Origin: Arctopsyche grandis
Lineage: Eukaryota > Arthropoda > Insecta > Trichoptera > Hydropsychidae
Direction: 5' to 3'
Assembly (NCBI RefSeq): GCF_051622035.1
Contig: NC_135356.1
Coordinates: 13,006,079 to 13,070,078 of the forward strand
DNA: 64,000 bases
Part shown: positions 45,660 to 59,299 of the stretch, piece after piece
Layout: every line of letters begins with the position of its first letter
Numbering within the stretch: position 1 is the stretch's first letter
Notes under the pieces: generated by a model
What the model saw: the letters and a program-made list of their open reading frames with translations, nothing else
What the model was told of the DNA's origin: nothing
The model's database searches: none
Position numbers and translations under genes: made by a program

Positions 45660-47630
45660 GCCCCTACACGTTCAACGTATCCAACCCGTTCGAAATGATC
45701 AATTATTGATAATCTATTATGAATCCTAAATTATCAATTATGAATCCTAATTACAAACGTATATGAAGGTTTAGTTCTATCAGGCGAAACTTTACATATG
45801 TATACGTATTTATACGAATGAGGTATGTATATAAATATACATAAACATAAAATGTAAAATCGATGAATTGCTTTTAGGCAAATTTTCAAATGCATACGCT
45901 TGTTAAAGATAGCATGACGGAGATTTATCAAAGTTCAATACGACTTTGTTCCGAGACAACTTCTTTATTTAACTTTGGAAGCAAAGTTTAATCTTCTCAA
46001 TGTACATACATACATATAATTTATCGTGGTATTTGTTTCGGACGCGAATCTCATTATTTTCCAAACGCGAAACTCATTATTTCAGATTAAAATTCAAAAA
46101 CAGTTTCGTAATATTTTATGAAACGTGCTTGCATTTTCATAAAGAATAGGAATTATTTTATTGTAAAACACATAGATTTCTTATTCACAATGTAAATATA
46201 AATAAACATCAATAGTTTAGTTAAAGAAAAAATAAAATAAGCAAGTAAAACAATTCATGCCTATTTTCTTTTATACAAATTTGCTTATTTCGTGAAAAAA
46301 CAACAGGCTTGGAACGTTCATGAACTGAGTACTTTTTTTAGATTATTTGACGTGATAACCAATTTCACCGATTCGGTGTAATACATATGTACAATTATAA
46401 AATAACATCGAGCTTTGTTCGATTTTGATATAGCTTTATCAGACATGTTGAATAATACGATTAATGGATAGAAATTGTATTATATGTAAATACATGTGTA
46501 CATTCATACCTATAATTTATTTTATTCTATCCTATTGGGACATAACAGGTATCACAAATCTGTGGCCATGACCAACACATTTTAATATAACACATATAAA
46601 ATACAAAATAGACATACGAGTCGTTATAAACACACGAGTCGTTATATTTGTAAGCGGCGTAATTTGTCCACATTTTCGAGAAATATCCCGCAATACATTA
46701 AATAAATAATGTTTTGCGTTTACCAATATTTAATAATACTGGTGGCCTGTGATACGTTTATTCTGCTTTTCAAGGATTCTGGATAAATTGAATTAAAATA
46801 AGTGATAACAATTTGTGAATTAAGTCAAACAGAAATAGTGCATTTGAAACCGAAAATTGGACTTCCACTACTTTCAGATATAACAGCTCATATATATATT
46901 GTACATCTACATATACAAAGCAATTATATGTATGTACATAAACACATTATGGATGTCCATTAGGCCGGAGAGAAAACCGCCAATTTTTGATTTTCATCGA
47001 TGGACCTTATGGAAAACTTTTGTCATATCAAGGGAACATTAATAAAAAATAATTAATTAAATTATTAAAATTCATTAATAACTTTTTACATTAATATTCA
47101 AATTAAAATTCATCAATAAGTAATAATTTATTTTTACTAAGCGTGCACTAGATATGACTTAAGTTTTCCACGAGGTCCATTAATGAAAATCCTAAATTCA
47201 TAATAACATTTAAATGCATATTCAACATAATACATCAATACACAAGTTTGAAAAATGAACACAATAAAGATTAATGGAAATCAAGAAAAAGCATTATAAA
47301 ATAAAATGTACGTACATATGTATGTATGTATGTATGTATAGTGTCGTGTCTTTGTCGAGAAAAAATGCTAGCACGAAACTGTCGAACTGACATTTTTGTG
47401 TTTAAATTATTTACGAACGATAATTATTTTATCGATTAGATAATTAAATGGAAAAATATGACGTGCATGCGTTCTATGAAAAGTTATTAATGTAATTAAT
47501 GGTACGCACATCACGCACGTGTCGGTTGGTGAAACCAATGTACATAAATACACGTGAAAGAATTAGACTGATGATTTAGAAATAAGTTAACTAATTACCT
47601 ACATATGTTCATCTTTGGCATTCGTTTGAT
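45660..47630. other. No gene seen
   Basis: AT-rich sequence with short TATG/CATA runs (for example 47310-47340) and no dependable frame. Confidence 0.5.
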
Positions 47631-47638
47631 GTATTATA

Positions 47639-48891
47639 TCTTTTTATATATATATAGGTATAAAAATCAATGTCTGTCTGTCTGTCTGTCTGTCTCGAAT
47701 AGGCTCCTAAACCAAAGAACCGATTACGATGAAACTTTCAGGATTTTTTGTATGCATGTCCGGAAAGATTACTGTGAAAAAACCTCTTAATAATAATAAT
47801 ATTCGTAATTACATTTTATCCATTTTCATTTTCGTTCATTCATTTTTGATTCATATTCATTTTATGAAGCGCCAGTGTAGTTAAGGAAATGTTTACGTTG
47901 GCAAATACATTACGTATCACTCATACCAACCTGAAATTACCAGTCATACCAATCCTACATACGTATCCATATAAATCAATGTTCGTCTGTCTGTCACGTA
48001 TGCGTTTCTATACTTTACTATAATTTAATTTGATTATTAACTGCTAGCCGTATTACCCGGCTTCGCTCGGTATTTTATTAAAAAAAAAAAAAATTAAAAA
48101 TTAAAAATAAAATAAAAAAAAATTATTTAAAAAAAAAAACAAAAAATAATTTATTTATTTTTTTTACTATTAGATTAGTCATGTTTAAGCGGTTTATATT
48201 ACAAATACCGAGCGAAGCCTTATTTTGAAGATTAATTTGAAACTGAAAAATGCAATTTATCGAAACGTATCGAGAAACGGATATGGGAACGGGAATTACA
48301 TGCGTTATTGGACACGGTTTTGAAAAGACGTTGCTTGTTCTCCAACCATTATTTGAAACGCGATATATGTTCAAGTCCGCCAACTACAACCATTATTTGA
48401 AACGCGACGCCTGCCAACTGAAGACGGGACATTCGTAAGTCGCGGAAAAAACAGACGATCAACGAAAACCAACGAACAATTAAATTTACAAAAACAAAGG
48501 AATATTTACAATACCAATTCAAACATTCAATTAATTATGAAACAGACGAGCAACGGGATGCAAGACTGGAAAATCTTTTACTGCAAAGGAGTTTCTGAAA
48601 ATAACCGGAGTATGTGGTGTGCTCACGCATTGGAAAACCATCTACTTTATTAGTGTAAAAACAGGAACGGAAACGGAAAAAACTGGAATGAATGGCATTG
48701 AAACGCAATAATTTTAAATGTTTTTTAGGGTAAAATAAACAAATAATTGAATAATTTCAAATGTGTTCACTGCTTGCGTTTTTCCGACAAATGGGAACGA
48801 TAACGGAAACGGGAACGAGAACGGGAACGGGAACGGCAGCGGGAATTGCATGCGTTATTGTGGCATTGCAACGCATGTCGGGTTCAGCTAG
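47639..48891 (+). mobile_element. Helitron-like element, 1.25 kb, with nested sequence
   Basis: Starts TCTTTTTATATATATATAGG after A, then GTCTGTCTGTCTG and AACCGATTACGATG. A second 5' motif begins near 47970. Ends of the GAGCGAAGCC family are inserted at about 48040-48225. A GGGAACG purine repeat (48790-48840) precedes the terminus ATTGCAACGCATG...GGTTCAGCTAG followed by T. No helicase frame. Confidence 0.6.
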
Positions 48892-49326
48892 TATGTATAT
48901 GTATATAAAATCCGACGCGATGTATGTACATATGTATGTGGGTATGTGGGTATGTGGCGGACGGGTCGACAAATATGGAGATTTCAAAAGATCGTCTATA
49001 TATACTGTTTGCTACCAATATTTCCTCTACCGCAAAAATCTCGGACCATTTAGCGCCATCTATTGAAAAATTATTTAATTAATTAATTTTTCTATTTGTG
49101 TTTTATATTGTTTATATGTAGATAGGTATGTAGTTTTTACAATTTTTTTTGTCATATTAAACAGTACGAACATGTGCGGATCGAACACAGGACCGACACA
49201 TTTATTTTCATTTTTTTTTAATTTAATAACCTATTATGCCATTACCTATGCGATTATATTTCATCGGGCACAACACCAGTAACAAAATAAAACTTTCGAC
49301 AGAAACGAAAAAAAAGTACGGACTCA

Positions 49327-49378
49327 TACACACACACCCACACACACACACACACACACATACACACACACCACACAC
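49327..49378. repeat. (CA)n microsatellite
   Basis: CACACACA run with a few interruptions. Confidence 0.95.
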
Positions 49379-49734
49379 ATATGTATGTATGTCCATAGTC
49401 TATATTTATATGTTTAATTTATTTTTCGAATGATTTTCTTAAGTTCATTCTTCAACAGCTCTCCAATCGATTTTGAAATTCACTTATTTTATACACATCC
49501 TCTCATCCATCCAACTCCCTTGAACATATTATTAGGTCGAAAATGGTCCTCGAATCAATCGCGAACTAAGCATTCCGGATAATGGATGAATAATTCAGAT
49601 TTTTCAAAGGTGCTTTTGCTTATTGATATTACCGCCACGTTGATGAATCTATAAGCGGTGTACTTTATTGCGAAATATCAATAATATTCGGATCTTTCGC
49701 TTTGTACGATGTACATATGTACGTACAACATGTG

Positions 49735-49885
49735 TACAGTTTTCACCGTATCCGCTCATTGGAATGATTCACATTTTCGATTCGATTCACGCGAACATTT
49801 CACCGTATGACCTTTTCACCGAGTGGACATTTCACCGTGTTATCTTTTCACCGAGCGGACATTTCACTGTGCGACTTTTTCCAAT
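49735..49885. repeat. TTTCACCG tandem motif, period about 31
   Basis: TTTCACCGAGYGGACATTTC recurs with TTCACCGTRT at about 31-bp spacing, roughly three units. Each unit carries two TTCACCG boxes. Confidence 0.65.
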
Positions 49886-50380
49886 ACTAAGATTGTACTA
49901 ATACTTACACAATAAAGCACTATGTCTGCCTGTGCGTTCGTAAACATGTAGTTCCCAAAAATAAAAACTGTTGAAGCGCATCGTCAAATCCTACCTCTCA
50001 AAGACTGCTTTTCTAAACATAAAGCGTTTTATTTTCTATAAAAGATCTTTTGTTTCTTTTGTCGCTCTAAACTACATATATTTTTTGTGTTTTTGGTTAG
50101 TTAGAGAGCCTTTGATATAGGCGTTTGTTTTTTTTCTCGATGTGTGCACAATTATTGAATGAGCGCAATTTACGCGTGCGTGTTTTCCGAATTCATCACG
50201 AAATATGTCACATAATAATAATGCGCACTGTGTTGGGAAAATCAAATAATATATATTTCGGTCTGTAATCCCATCACAGAGAATAATAATCCGTCAACAT
50301 TTGTATGATTTTTCATTTGTGTGTCTGCGATGGTCAAACTTTTCAGCTTGTAGATATATGTATATATACATATATCTATA

Positions 50381-50514
<134 letters not shown>

Positions 50515-50519
50515 TAAAT

Positions 50520-52200
50520 ATACATTTGTATGTATTTTCGATGTTTTCTCTCTGCCTTCCGGAGAGGATGGAAATGAATGTTTCGATTTTCAAAACATTG
50601 ATACCTAAAAGGTTTCTATATATGTATTTATCCATTATATATTTATCCCGACTTCCTTCATTACAATATCCGTTGCAAGAGTTATCCGGTCTAGCTCAGA
50701 CCTTCTACATCATCGAATGAACCCACACCCAAGATTACACGTATATCAATCGAGTCATCTGTTAATCATTAGCAATAAGACTAATCCATATTATTAAGAA
50801 AAATTAACACGTTTTTTAACACTTTGCACAACCCAGATTACGATGCTCAATAAACCTTATTATAAAACACATCGATGAAGCCACATTCTTAAACATTTTA
50901 TATAGTCTTTATATTAAACATTCATCGACATGTCACCTAGCGATAAGCTTCATATTGGAACTTCTTTGTGTTAATTTAAACACTACTAACCATTCATAAA
51001 TATTGCACACACAAAATTGTATCGATCACTCAACACACATTTGAGATAACATAATTATATGAAAGCACATCAAATATACTAACATGTTAGTTCGTAGTAA
51101 GCACTTGTACCGAGTAAACCAATAAATAATTATACTTGAACTTCACAAAATTCAAGCATGGCCTTGTATGAAGATTTAGCTCAAAATGGTAGTATTTGAT
51201 TTTCAGTCAAAAAACTATTCATAATCCACTCATTTAACGATTGTTGAGTGTTATTTTTTAAATAGTAAAATATCGAAAAAATAAAAAAATCTATTTTGCA
51301 TTTTTGAATTTTTATTTTCATTTTTTGATCATTGATCGTTAAAAGACCTGTATTGTAATATTGGAAACGGTAGTTAATTGTTGTATAATTCAACTGAAGT
51401 GATTCACAGTCATCACAACGTTGTAATCAATCATCTGCATAGTCTGAATGGAAAGTGAAAAATTTGCATACTTACGTGAATTTTTTTTCTGATTGGTAAG
51501 TACTTTTGTACGTTCACTAGGCTTTTTTCAAATATAACATTTTACAATATAATCATATTGTAAAATTTATTATTTCAATTTTGATTTTATATTTTTGCAT
51601 AATTTAGGAATTACAAATGCGTTCTCTGTTTGTTTAGATTGGCTAGTTTATTTTTATTGACTAGTATAGGACAAGGTCTAACGATAAAATTCGCATGATG
51701 TCACTTTATGTACCTAAATACATACATAAATGTAAATACACGTATGTAGGTTTATTGTGTGTTTATTGACACTTTGATTTAATTTTAAATCATTCAGAAT
51801 GCGGACGTAAGACAGGGTTAAAACTGTTAAGAAATCTGTCGTAACAAAAAAGAGGAACAACATTGGAATTCTGTCTGAAGAAAAGTTTATATATGTATGT
51901 ACGTAATATATTATTATATGTATTGGAGGCTATCAACATTTTTCGATCGTTCGACCTCTTAAATGTAAGATGCTGTCCCTTTTCCACAATACAGTATATT
52001 TAATATATGCAATATGACTGTATAGGCATTTTTAAACAAGGCAAATATATTTTTTTCTATCACTGCTTACACACTCACATGAAATCAGGACAGTTGGTTC
52101 GACTTCCGTCTAATTTATATCGTAGTGTTTCAATCAACTTGTAAACGTACAAACTTTTATCGGTGTTTATACATATGTAAACACGTGGGATTTAGTTTTA
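50520..52200. other. No gene seen
   Basis: AT-rich sequence; short frames without recognisable content. Confidence 0.5.
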
Positions 52201-52210
52201 TAATCTAGAA

Positions 52211-53177
52211 CAGGGTTTCTCAAACTTTTTCTGCAATGGAACACTTCGCAAACCCGAAAATTTTAACGGAACACTTATTATTTTGTTGGGTTTTTACGTT
52301 AAAAATTAATTAATACATGTTATTTATTTTTAAATATAAAACTATAATATAATATAAACATAAATATATGAATAAATAAAGCACGTAATAATTTTGATGA
52401 TTTTGAGTCCTTGAATTGCGTATCTTCAGGCAAAATATTGGTAAGTTACATTCTAATATCTGGTGGGGTGTCGAGCCTGTCCCTGCACTTTGACTTTGTT
52501 GCAGCATTATAAGAGAATCCCGCTTCGAATAAATATGTAGGTTTTAGAAAACGGAAGTATAACAATAATATCTTGTTTTGAAAAATTAGGGTACTCTTCT
52601 GACAAACTTACCAAGAAATCATTTAAAGGCTGATCTTTGTATTTTTGTTTCAAATCAGAGTCAATAATTAAATCAATTAGATTTTCATAGTCACTTGCGC
52701 TTAAGCCTACTGGTTTAGCTGTTACGTGAAATGGATTCCGAAAAGTTTTCGGAAAATATTGCAAAAGAGTTGTTTTCAAGCTATGTATGTAGATGTTCTA
52801 AAAATACTTCTACATCTACTTTAATTATTTAAATTTAATTAATTTAACATTCAACATTCATGAAAGGCAGGAAAACAATCAAAATTATTAGATTCAACTG
52901 ATGAAATCCAAAATTGTATTTTTTTTATCAAAAGATGCAATTTTATCTCTTGTATTAAAATTTGTAATACTTTTTCCTTGTAATGATAAGTTAACGTCAC
53001 TGCACTTGCTAACAATATCTGCCGGATATGCAAGTTTTATCAACCACGAAGGATTTGTAAAACTTTAACAAAATTATGTCCTGAATTATTTTGTGCTTTC
53101 AAGAAGACCAATAACTTACTTTGAAGTTCATAAAGTTTTAATAGTGCTTTTCCTATGGATTGCCATCTCACTCCAGT
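52211..53177 (-). pseudogene. hAT transposase pseudogene, ZBED5-like type
   Basis: The low end CAGGGTTTCTCAAACTTTTT is a hAT terminus. On the minus strand, in several frames, the remnant reads GVRWQSIGKALLKLYELQSK near 53150, then IKKIQFWISSVESNNFDCF (52870-52935). The open segment 52507-52779 has SLSEEYPNFSKQDIIVILPF and TYIFIRSGIL. These match, in order, the ZBED5/FAM200-like hAT pattern of RWLSRG-like motif, FI.KL.(W) segment and C-terminal LLPF.TTYLCESGFS. The CESGF motif is degraded. Frameshifts throughout. A LINE tail abuts the upstream edge at 53178. Confidence 0.7.
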
Positions 53178-53342
53178 ATTTATTTTTTATTTATTTATTT
53201 AATATACTTGGGGGAGGCGGCAAAGCCGATAGGCCCATGGGGTTTGAACAAAAATATTTTAACAAATTATACATATATGCAATTAAAATGAGAAAAATTA
53301 AAATACATTAAAAAAAACAATATTAAAATAAAAATAAGAGAG

Positions 53343-53385
<43 letters not shown>

Positions 53386-53720
53386 ATACGATTATGAGAA
53401 AGAAGAAATACGATTATGGGAAAGAAGAATTACAAAAATCCTTTAGTTTTAAAAAGAGTATCAAGCTTATTCTTAAAAATATTAACGTTATCAGAGGTTA
53501 CTATATCATTGGTCAGACTATTCCAAACTGAAACCACTCTGTTTGAAAAGAATGAATCTCTGATCAATTTATTAGATTTTTCTTTTTGGAGTCTAAGCGA
53601 GTGACCTCTGAGGTGAGTTGCGAGTCTGAGTCTGAGCGAGTGACGTTGAATGTAATAAGATTAGACATATGACAGATAATTGGTAGAGGTGGAGTACAGA
53701 GCATTTCTTAACAATTTAAT
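53178..53720 (-). pseudogene. LINE (Jockey/CR1-like) C-terminal fragment
   Basis: The minus strand, within 53430-53615, reads GHSLRLQKEKSNKLIRDSFF then SNRVVSVWNSLTNDIV and FKNKLDTLF, ending in TAA. This is the typical C-terminal end of arthropod non-LTR RT proteins. A TA microsatellite (53349-53382), GC-rich CCATGGGCCTATCGGC and an AAAT tail (about 53180-53203) follow. The AAAT tail lies against the hAT remnant, so the LINE probably inserted into it. Confidence 0.75.
53349..53382. repeat. (TA)n microsatellite in the LINE 3'UTR
   Basis: Seventeen or so TA units. Confidence 0.95.
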
Positions 53721-54654
53721 AAAGATTTTTTCTGACTTTTTCTGATGCAAATTCCAAAGGTCCAAACTTTAAATAGATAAATATGATTGGTTAAAACATT
53801 ATAGCGAATGGACTTTTTGTATTTATTTGATATTATTCACCCGAGATTTATTTTATTTATTTACGATTCAATCTGGATTAGTTTTTAAGAAAAATAATTA
53901 CAAACAGTTATTTTAATGTTTTTCTGGGAAACGGTAAAAAATGTGAATTTTTTACCGTTTACCGGTAAATGAAATTTGACAGTAAATTGCAATCCCTAAA
54001 TGTGGCAATTAGTTCGTTGTGGCTCTCCGAGTTGTAGACTATGTTTTAAACGAGTCTTTTACTGTACCGCCTATGTCTGCTGACATCCGGATCCTGTACA
54101 TTTTCAGTTCCAAAAACATTATTTCTGTTTGATATAATTCACAAATTGTTATCACTCACATATAGAAAATGGAAAAAAAACCACCGTATATTTGAAGCTA
54201 AACACTTTAATCTACATATTTTATTTATATACAAATAAGAAATAAATATATATGTTAGATTTGAGAGGTAATTCACGTGTGTCACATTCAATATTTTGGA
54301 TGTCACCTTGGTTTAAAACTAACATCTCAATTTTGCTAAATAGCATAGTGGGGGTTCAACGTTTCGTAACACATTCAGCCGCATAAATCTAATTCACTCG
54401 ACGGTGCTGAGGATATTTTTTTCTACACAAAACGAAAATGAGTTCGGTCTACCCTTCTTTTTATATCGAGTTAATTTATATTATATTATACATGGGGTGT
54501 GTTTGTTGATAATAATTAATCATCGTGATCACGTTTCGTACGTTAATTTCTCATTTAATTGGCTACTTTTCCGGTTACATTTGACCGTGAATTGTGACAA
54601 AGTGAATTGTCGTTTTTTGACGGAAAAACAAATAGCTCACTTGTTCGAATTAAA

Positions 54655-54705
54655 ATGTCGTCGATCATCGGCACAAGTCTGCTGTCTGATGAAGTATTTA
54701 GAAAG
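54655..54705 (+). CDS. Possible short first coding exon (weak)
   Basis: ATG at 54655 starts MSSIIGTSLLSDEVFRK and is followed by AAG then GTGATT, a weak donor. The context AATTAAAATG is acceptable for an insect start. No domain and no partner exon were found. It may be chance. Confidence 0.2.
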
Positions 54706-54966
54706 GTGATTAATAATGACCGAATGAATTTTTTAAACTTGGGCATGTTTAAGCTGCGTGTTGACAGTAGCAGATTTATTCGTATTCCAATTATCATATT
54801 TTATTCAATCCATTCGTGGAGCGTCAATTTAAATTGAAAAAAATCATCGCGTTTCATAATATGTACATAATATCTATAATATATACATATGCATATGTGT
54901 ACATAGGCTTGCATTATATGTCGAAAGTCATATGAAGTTTAATTTGTTTTTTTTTCTATCTACATA

Positions 54967-55148
54967 CTAATATATAATTTCGAAAGAGACTTTGTAAGTT
55001 TGATTGGGAAGTTCGTAAGCAAAACAGTTTCTATGACGATTCGATATATTTTTTTCCGATTCAAATAAAGTGAATATTTACTTTTAGATTCGCCATGTTT
55101 AAGCTGTTTATATTACAAATACTGAGCGAACCCGGGTTAAACAACTAG
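54967..55148 (+). mobile_element. Short Helitron-like element (GAGCGAAGCC family)
   Basis: Shares AATATATAATTTCGAAAGAG, TTCGATTCAAATAAA-type sequence, CGCCATGTTTAAGCTG and the end TACTGAGCGAACCCGGG...ACAACTAG followed by T with the 16095-16319 copy. Confidence 0.5.
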
Positions 55149-55276
55149 TATTAAATATGATAAATCTTCAAAATTAGACTGTTTAGGGCAGTGTAATAAT
55201 AATAGAATATGTCAAGAGGATTGTTAATAAAAATCATGAGTTTTTTTAAAACTCTTCGATTAACTAATTAATTAAT

Positions 55277-55556
55277 TTATTTTTATTTTACACTACATCT
55301 ATGGTCAAACACTGTATTATTCAGTGCCAATTACAAATATCAGTTAAAATCATAAGGTACTGTAAACTCGAATTTTGCGACAAATAGGACAGGGTTGCCA
55401 ATTTTTTGGTACTGTTACAATGAAATCGGATAAATTGGTCAACTTTGGTAGGAGACGATCGACCTTGTAGTCACAAATCCAAGGTCTGGCCAGCGATTGA
55501 ACCCGTGACCACACAATTGAAAGCATTACACGCTGACCACTGATCTATGCACCTGG
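55277..55556 (-). mobile_element. tRNA-derived SINE, copy 2
   Basis: Minus strand: head CAGGTGCATAGATCAGTGG, A-box-like CAGTGGTCAGCGTG, B-box GGGTTCAATCGC, then CTGGCCAGACCTTGGATTTG and GGTCGATCGTCTCC, with an A/T tail. Boxes A and B are about 40 nt apart. Confidence 0.7.
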
Positions 55557-55637
55557 TTAATTTTCTATTGATTGTGAATTTCCTAGTAGTGTTTTTCCCG
55601 TTGATATATTAACGGGTGATTTTGGAATGAAAAAAAG

Positions 55638-55653
55638 CAGGGCTATGGAGTCG
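55638..55653 (+). mobile_element. hAT terminus CAGGGCTATGGAGTCG
   Basis: One mismatch to the terminus at 12193. No partner terminus was identified. Confidence 0.4.
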
Positions 55654-56029
55654 CTTTGAAATTTACCAATTTTCAAAATATAAAAAATTACTGAAAATTG
55701 ACATGTAACCCAATTAATTGAATTATTACAAATGAAAGGGGTATAAATAAAAAGTAAGTACATTCATAGTGTACATATGTATAATAAGTATAATATATGA
55801 ATTTCATACACAAACAGATCAATTTTTTTTACAGTTCTGAATAAAAGTCAAAACTTCAGTGTATTGCATATTCAAATTTAAAAAAATACACAGACACACA
55901 CGCACATTTTTTTAAATATGAAAACGTGACCAGTGATCGATACCGAATATAAATCAGTCGGAATCTCGAGGTCAAACTTTCTCACCATCTCAATACTTTT
56001 TGTAAGCATATTTATGTATCTGTATACAT

Positions 56030-56475
56030 TTATTTTATTTTTTATTTTTATTTTACATTTATACCAGGAAGGCCTTACAGGTAAATCCCAATGCGCCTTC
56101 CTGGCCAATTACAAATACAAATGCAGCATTTTTTTATTAAAAGTCGTTGAATTGCGAGACACTGAAAAAACTCGCAAATTAACGAGACATCTATGAATTG
56201 TACATAAATTTTTATTGTACATCCATCAAATTTCAAATAGTGGTGACATAGTAGGTAGGAAGGATTTTTAGCCAATTTTTTTTTCCGGGAACCGTTTCAA
56301 CAATGAAATCAGAGAAAATTGGCAAACTCTGATAGGAAACGATCAACCTGGAGTCACAAATCCAAGTCTGACCAACAGCATACTCTGAAAAATTCATTTT
56401 CATTCAGGGATAGAACCCGGCACCTTCTTGACGGTAAGCAGAAGCTTAACGTCCGAGCTATGCTGCTGGCTGTAG
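56030..56475 (-). mobile_element. tRNA-derived SINE, copy 3 (about 445 bp)
   Basis: Minus strand: CAGCCAGCAGCATAGCTCGG (A-box-like TAGCTCGG), B-box GGGTTCTATCCC near 56410, and a shared core (GTTTCCTATCAGAGTTTGCC). The 3' end carries a perfect 9-bp stem CCAGGAAGG/CCTTCCTGG (about 56064-56104), then an A/T-rich tail. Confidence 0.8.
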
Positions 56476-57659
56476 ATAATTATGTATGTAGATAAAGTTA
56501 ATTATGTTAATTATGTATGTAGATAAAGTGAAAATGGGAGTTTGCTTTAATATTAATAGAATATGAAAACGGAATCAAAACTCTTTTGGGAATTTCTGTT
56601 TATCGAGACAGATACGAGTACGAATGTCAACTATATGTTTTATTTTTATTTTTATACCACATTTTTGATTGTTTTGATTTACCACGGACATTCAGTTGAT
56701 ATGAATTTTACCATCTGACTTTGACATATGTCGAATTTACTTTCCCTAGAGGCTTTGTCCATTATCGTTTGCCTATTGGCCTTACCTATGCGCGTTTGTG
56801 TGTTGATGCTTGTCGCTATTTTTTAATACAAAAATAGTCAAAAACACGGTATAGGACTAAAACTTTTTTATGTTGATGTATAAAATGATTAATAAGGTAT
56901 ATATTGAACCCATTTGTATTGAGAAAAGCTGTATTTTGATTAAAAAATACTGGGGTCTTACTCGACCCCGGTTCGGGACACTCGTTCGATCTCGACACTC
57001 CGTCCTTCAAAGGTTAATCTATTAGTGAATTGAAAACGTTTGTGAGAAAGTAATATATAAAAGGCTGTAATTTTAAGTTTATATGAGATGAGAGTAAATG
57101 AGATTGAAAAAAGGGAAGTTGTGAAGGGGTGGTAGAAATCCACGTTTGGATAGCTAGCTGTCATCGCTCCGATCTAATACAAGATTACGATGTAATTTTT
57201 AATGACTTCGTTAATGATTAAACTCCTCTACCTTCATGTCGGAGACATTAGCTTATTTTAATGTTAGCTAGCCTTCGTATGTCGGTAAGATATCAAAGCG
57301 ACCTGAAGAGTGGAAGTAGTTCAAAATCAGATCATAAATTTTTGACGGGCAAAAATGTCACTGAAATAACAGTGAGTGAAGTTAATCAATAGCTTGACTG
57401 CAACTTCCGCGTACAAAAGGAAGACATGTTTTGACTTTTGCAAGTATTTTTAGAAAGAGATAGAAGGAAAAAGAGGGGCTTCGATTTATCAGGAAGTCTG
57501 ATTTTTTTTTGCTTAGATTTTTTTTATTGCAAATTGGTGCCGTCAAAGTTTTAAAATTAGTTTGGTCTTCCTTCGTAGAATAAGTTTGGGAAGCCCTGTG
57601 TTGTTGTCTTAAAAGTTTGCATTTCAAAAATAACTCCAGGAAATTTGTCGAGATTTGTC

Positions 57660-58230
57660 GAGGAGTTGGATGCTCGAGTCCTTATTGTTTGTTTTTTCAA
57701 CTGATAGTGGGCCTGGGTGAGTTGGCTCGATGAAAAACCATCACGATGGAAAAATTCGTTGAAAGGACATCTCGAGACTTCGAAATAATGGGGAGGGAAA
57801 AGCCCGTTAATATTAATCCTTTAAATTATGGTCCGCTTGAGGGATGGGCTTTAGCGATGACCAGGGGTGTGCGAGCTACTGTCGCTCATCAAGTATTCAA
57901 ACGAAACGCGTTGCGGTGCTTAAGCCGCCCCCCCCCCCCCTGCCCACCCACTCTCCCACTACCGTACAAAATCCAGTGGCGCGCGCCCCAAATTGTCCTG
58001 AAAAATGTAGGAACGCTTTAAAGTTTGCGGACAACGCGAAGATTAATTATCGCCGCAAATAAATTATGTGGTCGACGAAGTGTTGCAAAATTCAAGGGGT
58101 TGCCTCTCGAGTCGGTTCGTTTTGAATTTTAACAATTCAACATGAGACTAGAGCCGTTCGACCTTTCGACGATACAATTACACCACCCGCACCTCCCCCC
58201 CATTGCATTGTGGCGAAACATTGGTAGACG
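57660..58230. other. GC-richer stretch, nature unknown
   Basis: Contains C-runs near 57935 and a 91-codon plus-strand frame (57746-58021) with a plausible start but no recognisable domain and a proline-rich end caused by the C-run. It could be a transcribed or regulatory region. Confidence 0.25.
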
Positions 58231-58502
58231 TTTCATATTATTAAACTTTCAATAAAATATGGCGTTCGTTTGCGCAATACTTCAATAGGTTTCTGTCGAC
58301 ACTGAACCGGTGAAATACTACTCGCGTTTATTGTCCCCCTTTTAGTGTTTCCCGTTACAAGGCTGTAGATGTTCAAGGCAAAAAAATAAATAATACAGGG
58401 ACAGACTGTCTGTAGGTGTAATATATGATCAGAGAAACTGATATTTACTACATACACATGAATGTACATACACAGGTAGTTCGAACGATGTTGAACTACA
58501 CC

Positions 58503-58557
<55 letters not shown>
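58503..58557. repeat. (TA)n microsatellite
   Basis: About 27 TA units. Confidence 0.95.
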
Positions 58558-58559
<2 letters not shown>

Positions 58560-58599
58560 CAATATCGAGAGGATCGAGTTTGCTCGGTGAAGAGGTGAT

Positions 58600-59030
58600 T
58601 ATTTATTTTTATTACATTTTATAGCAGGAAAACCTTACAGGTAAACCTCAATGCGCCTTCCTAGCAAACAATACAGCTTTTTTTTTTAAACAAGTCGCTG
58701 AATTGCAAGACACTGAAAACTTGCAATTTAACGAGACTATGAATTGTACATAAATTTTATTGTACATTATTCATACTCAAATAGTGGTGACACAGTAGGT
58801 AGGAAGGATTTTAGCCAATTTTTATTCGGGAACCGTTTGAACAATGAAATCAGAGAAAATTAGCAAACTCTGATAGGAAACGATCGCCATGGAGTCTCAA
58901 ATATCCAGGTCTGACCAGCAGCACTACACATATACTTCAATCGTAGTCAGCCCATGGGATCGAACCCGGCACCTCTTGGTGTTTGGCAGAAGCTTAACGA
59001 CCGAGCTATGCTGCTGGCTGCTGGCTTAGA
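58600..59030 (-). mobile_element. tRNA-derived SINE, copy 4
   Basis: Same family as 56030-56475, with a better promoter: A-box-like CAGCATAGCTCGG and a consensus B-box GGGTTCGATCC at 58957-58967. The core and the 3' GCGCATTGAGGTTTACCTG segment are shared. The 3' stem is degraded. Confidence 0.8.
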
Positions 59031-59299
59031 GAAGATGATTAATTTGCAACATGTACATATATGTACATATGTACATATAATGCTTGATCTGTCTTAGGCT
59101 GTTGTGTTAGCGTTGGCTTGGCTTGCATCCTGTACCCTGTAGCATACACGCCATTAAGGTTTCTACTAGAAATGCAGGATATTGAAATGTCACTAGTTAA
59201 AAAGGCAACTTAACCCCTTAAATGTCCATTCATATTAGCATAGTACGTACCGGCAACTGCACGTAACCAGCATTATAAAAAGTATTCTCTTATTCTCTT

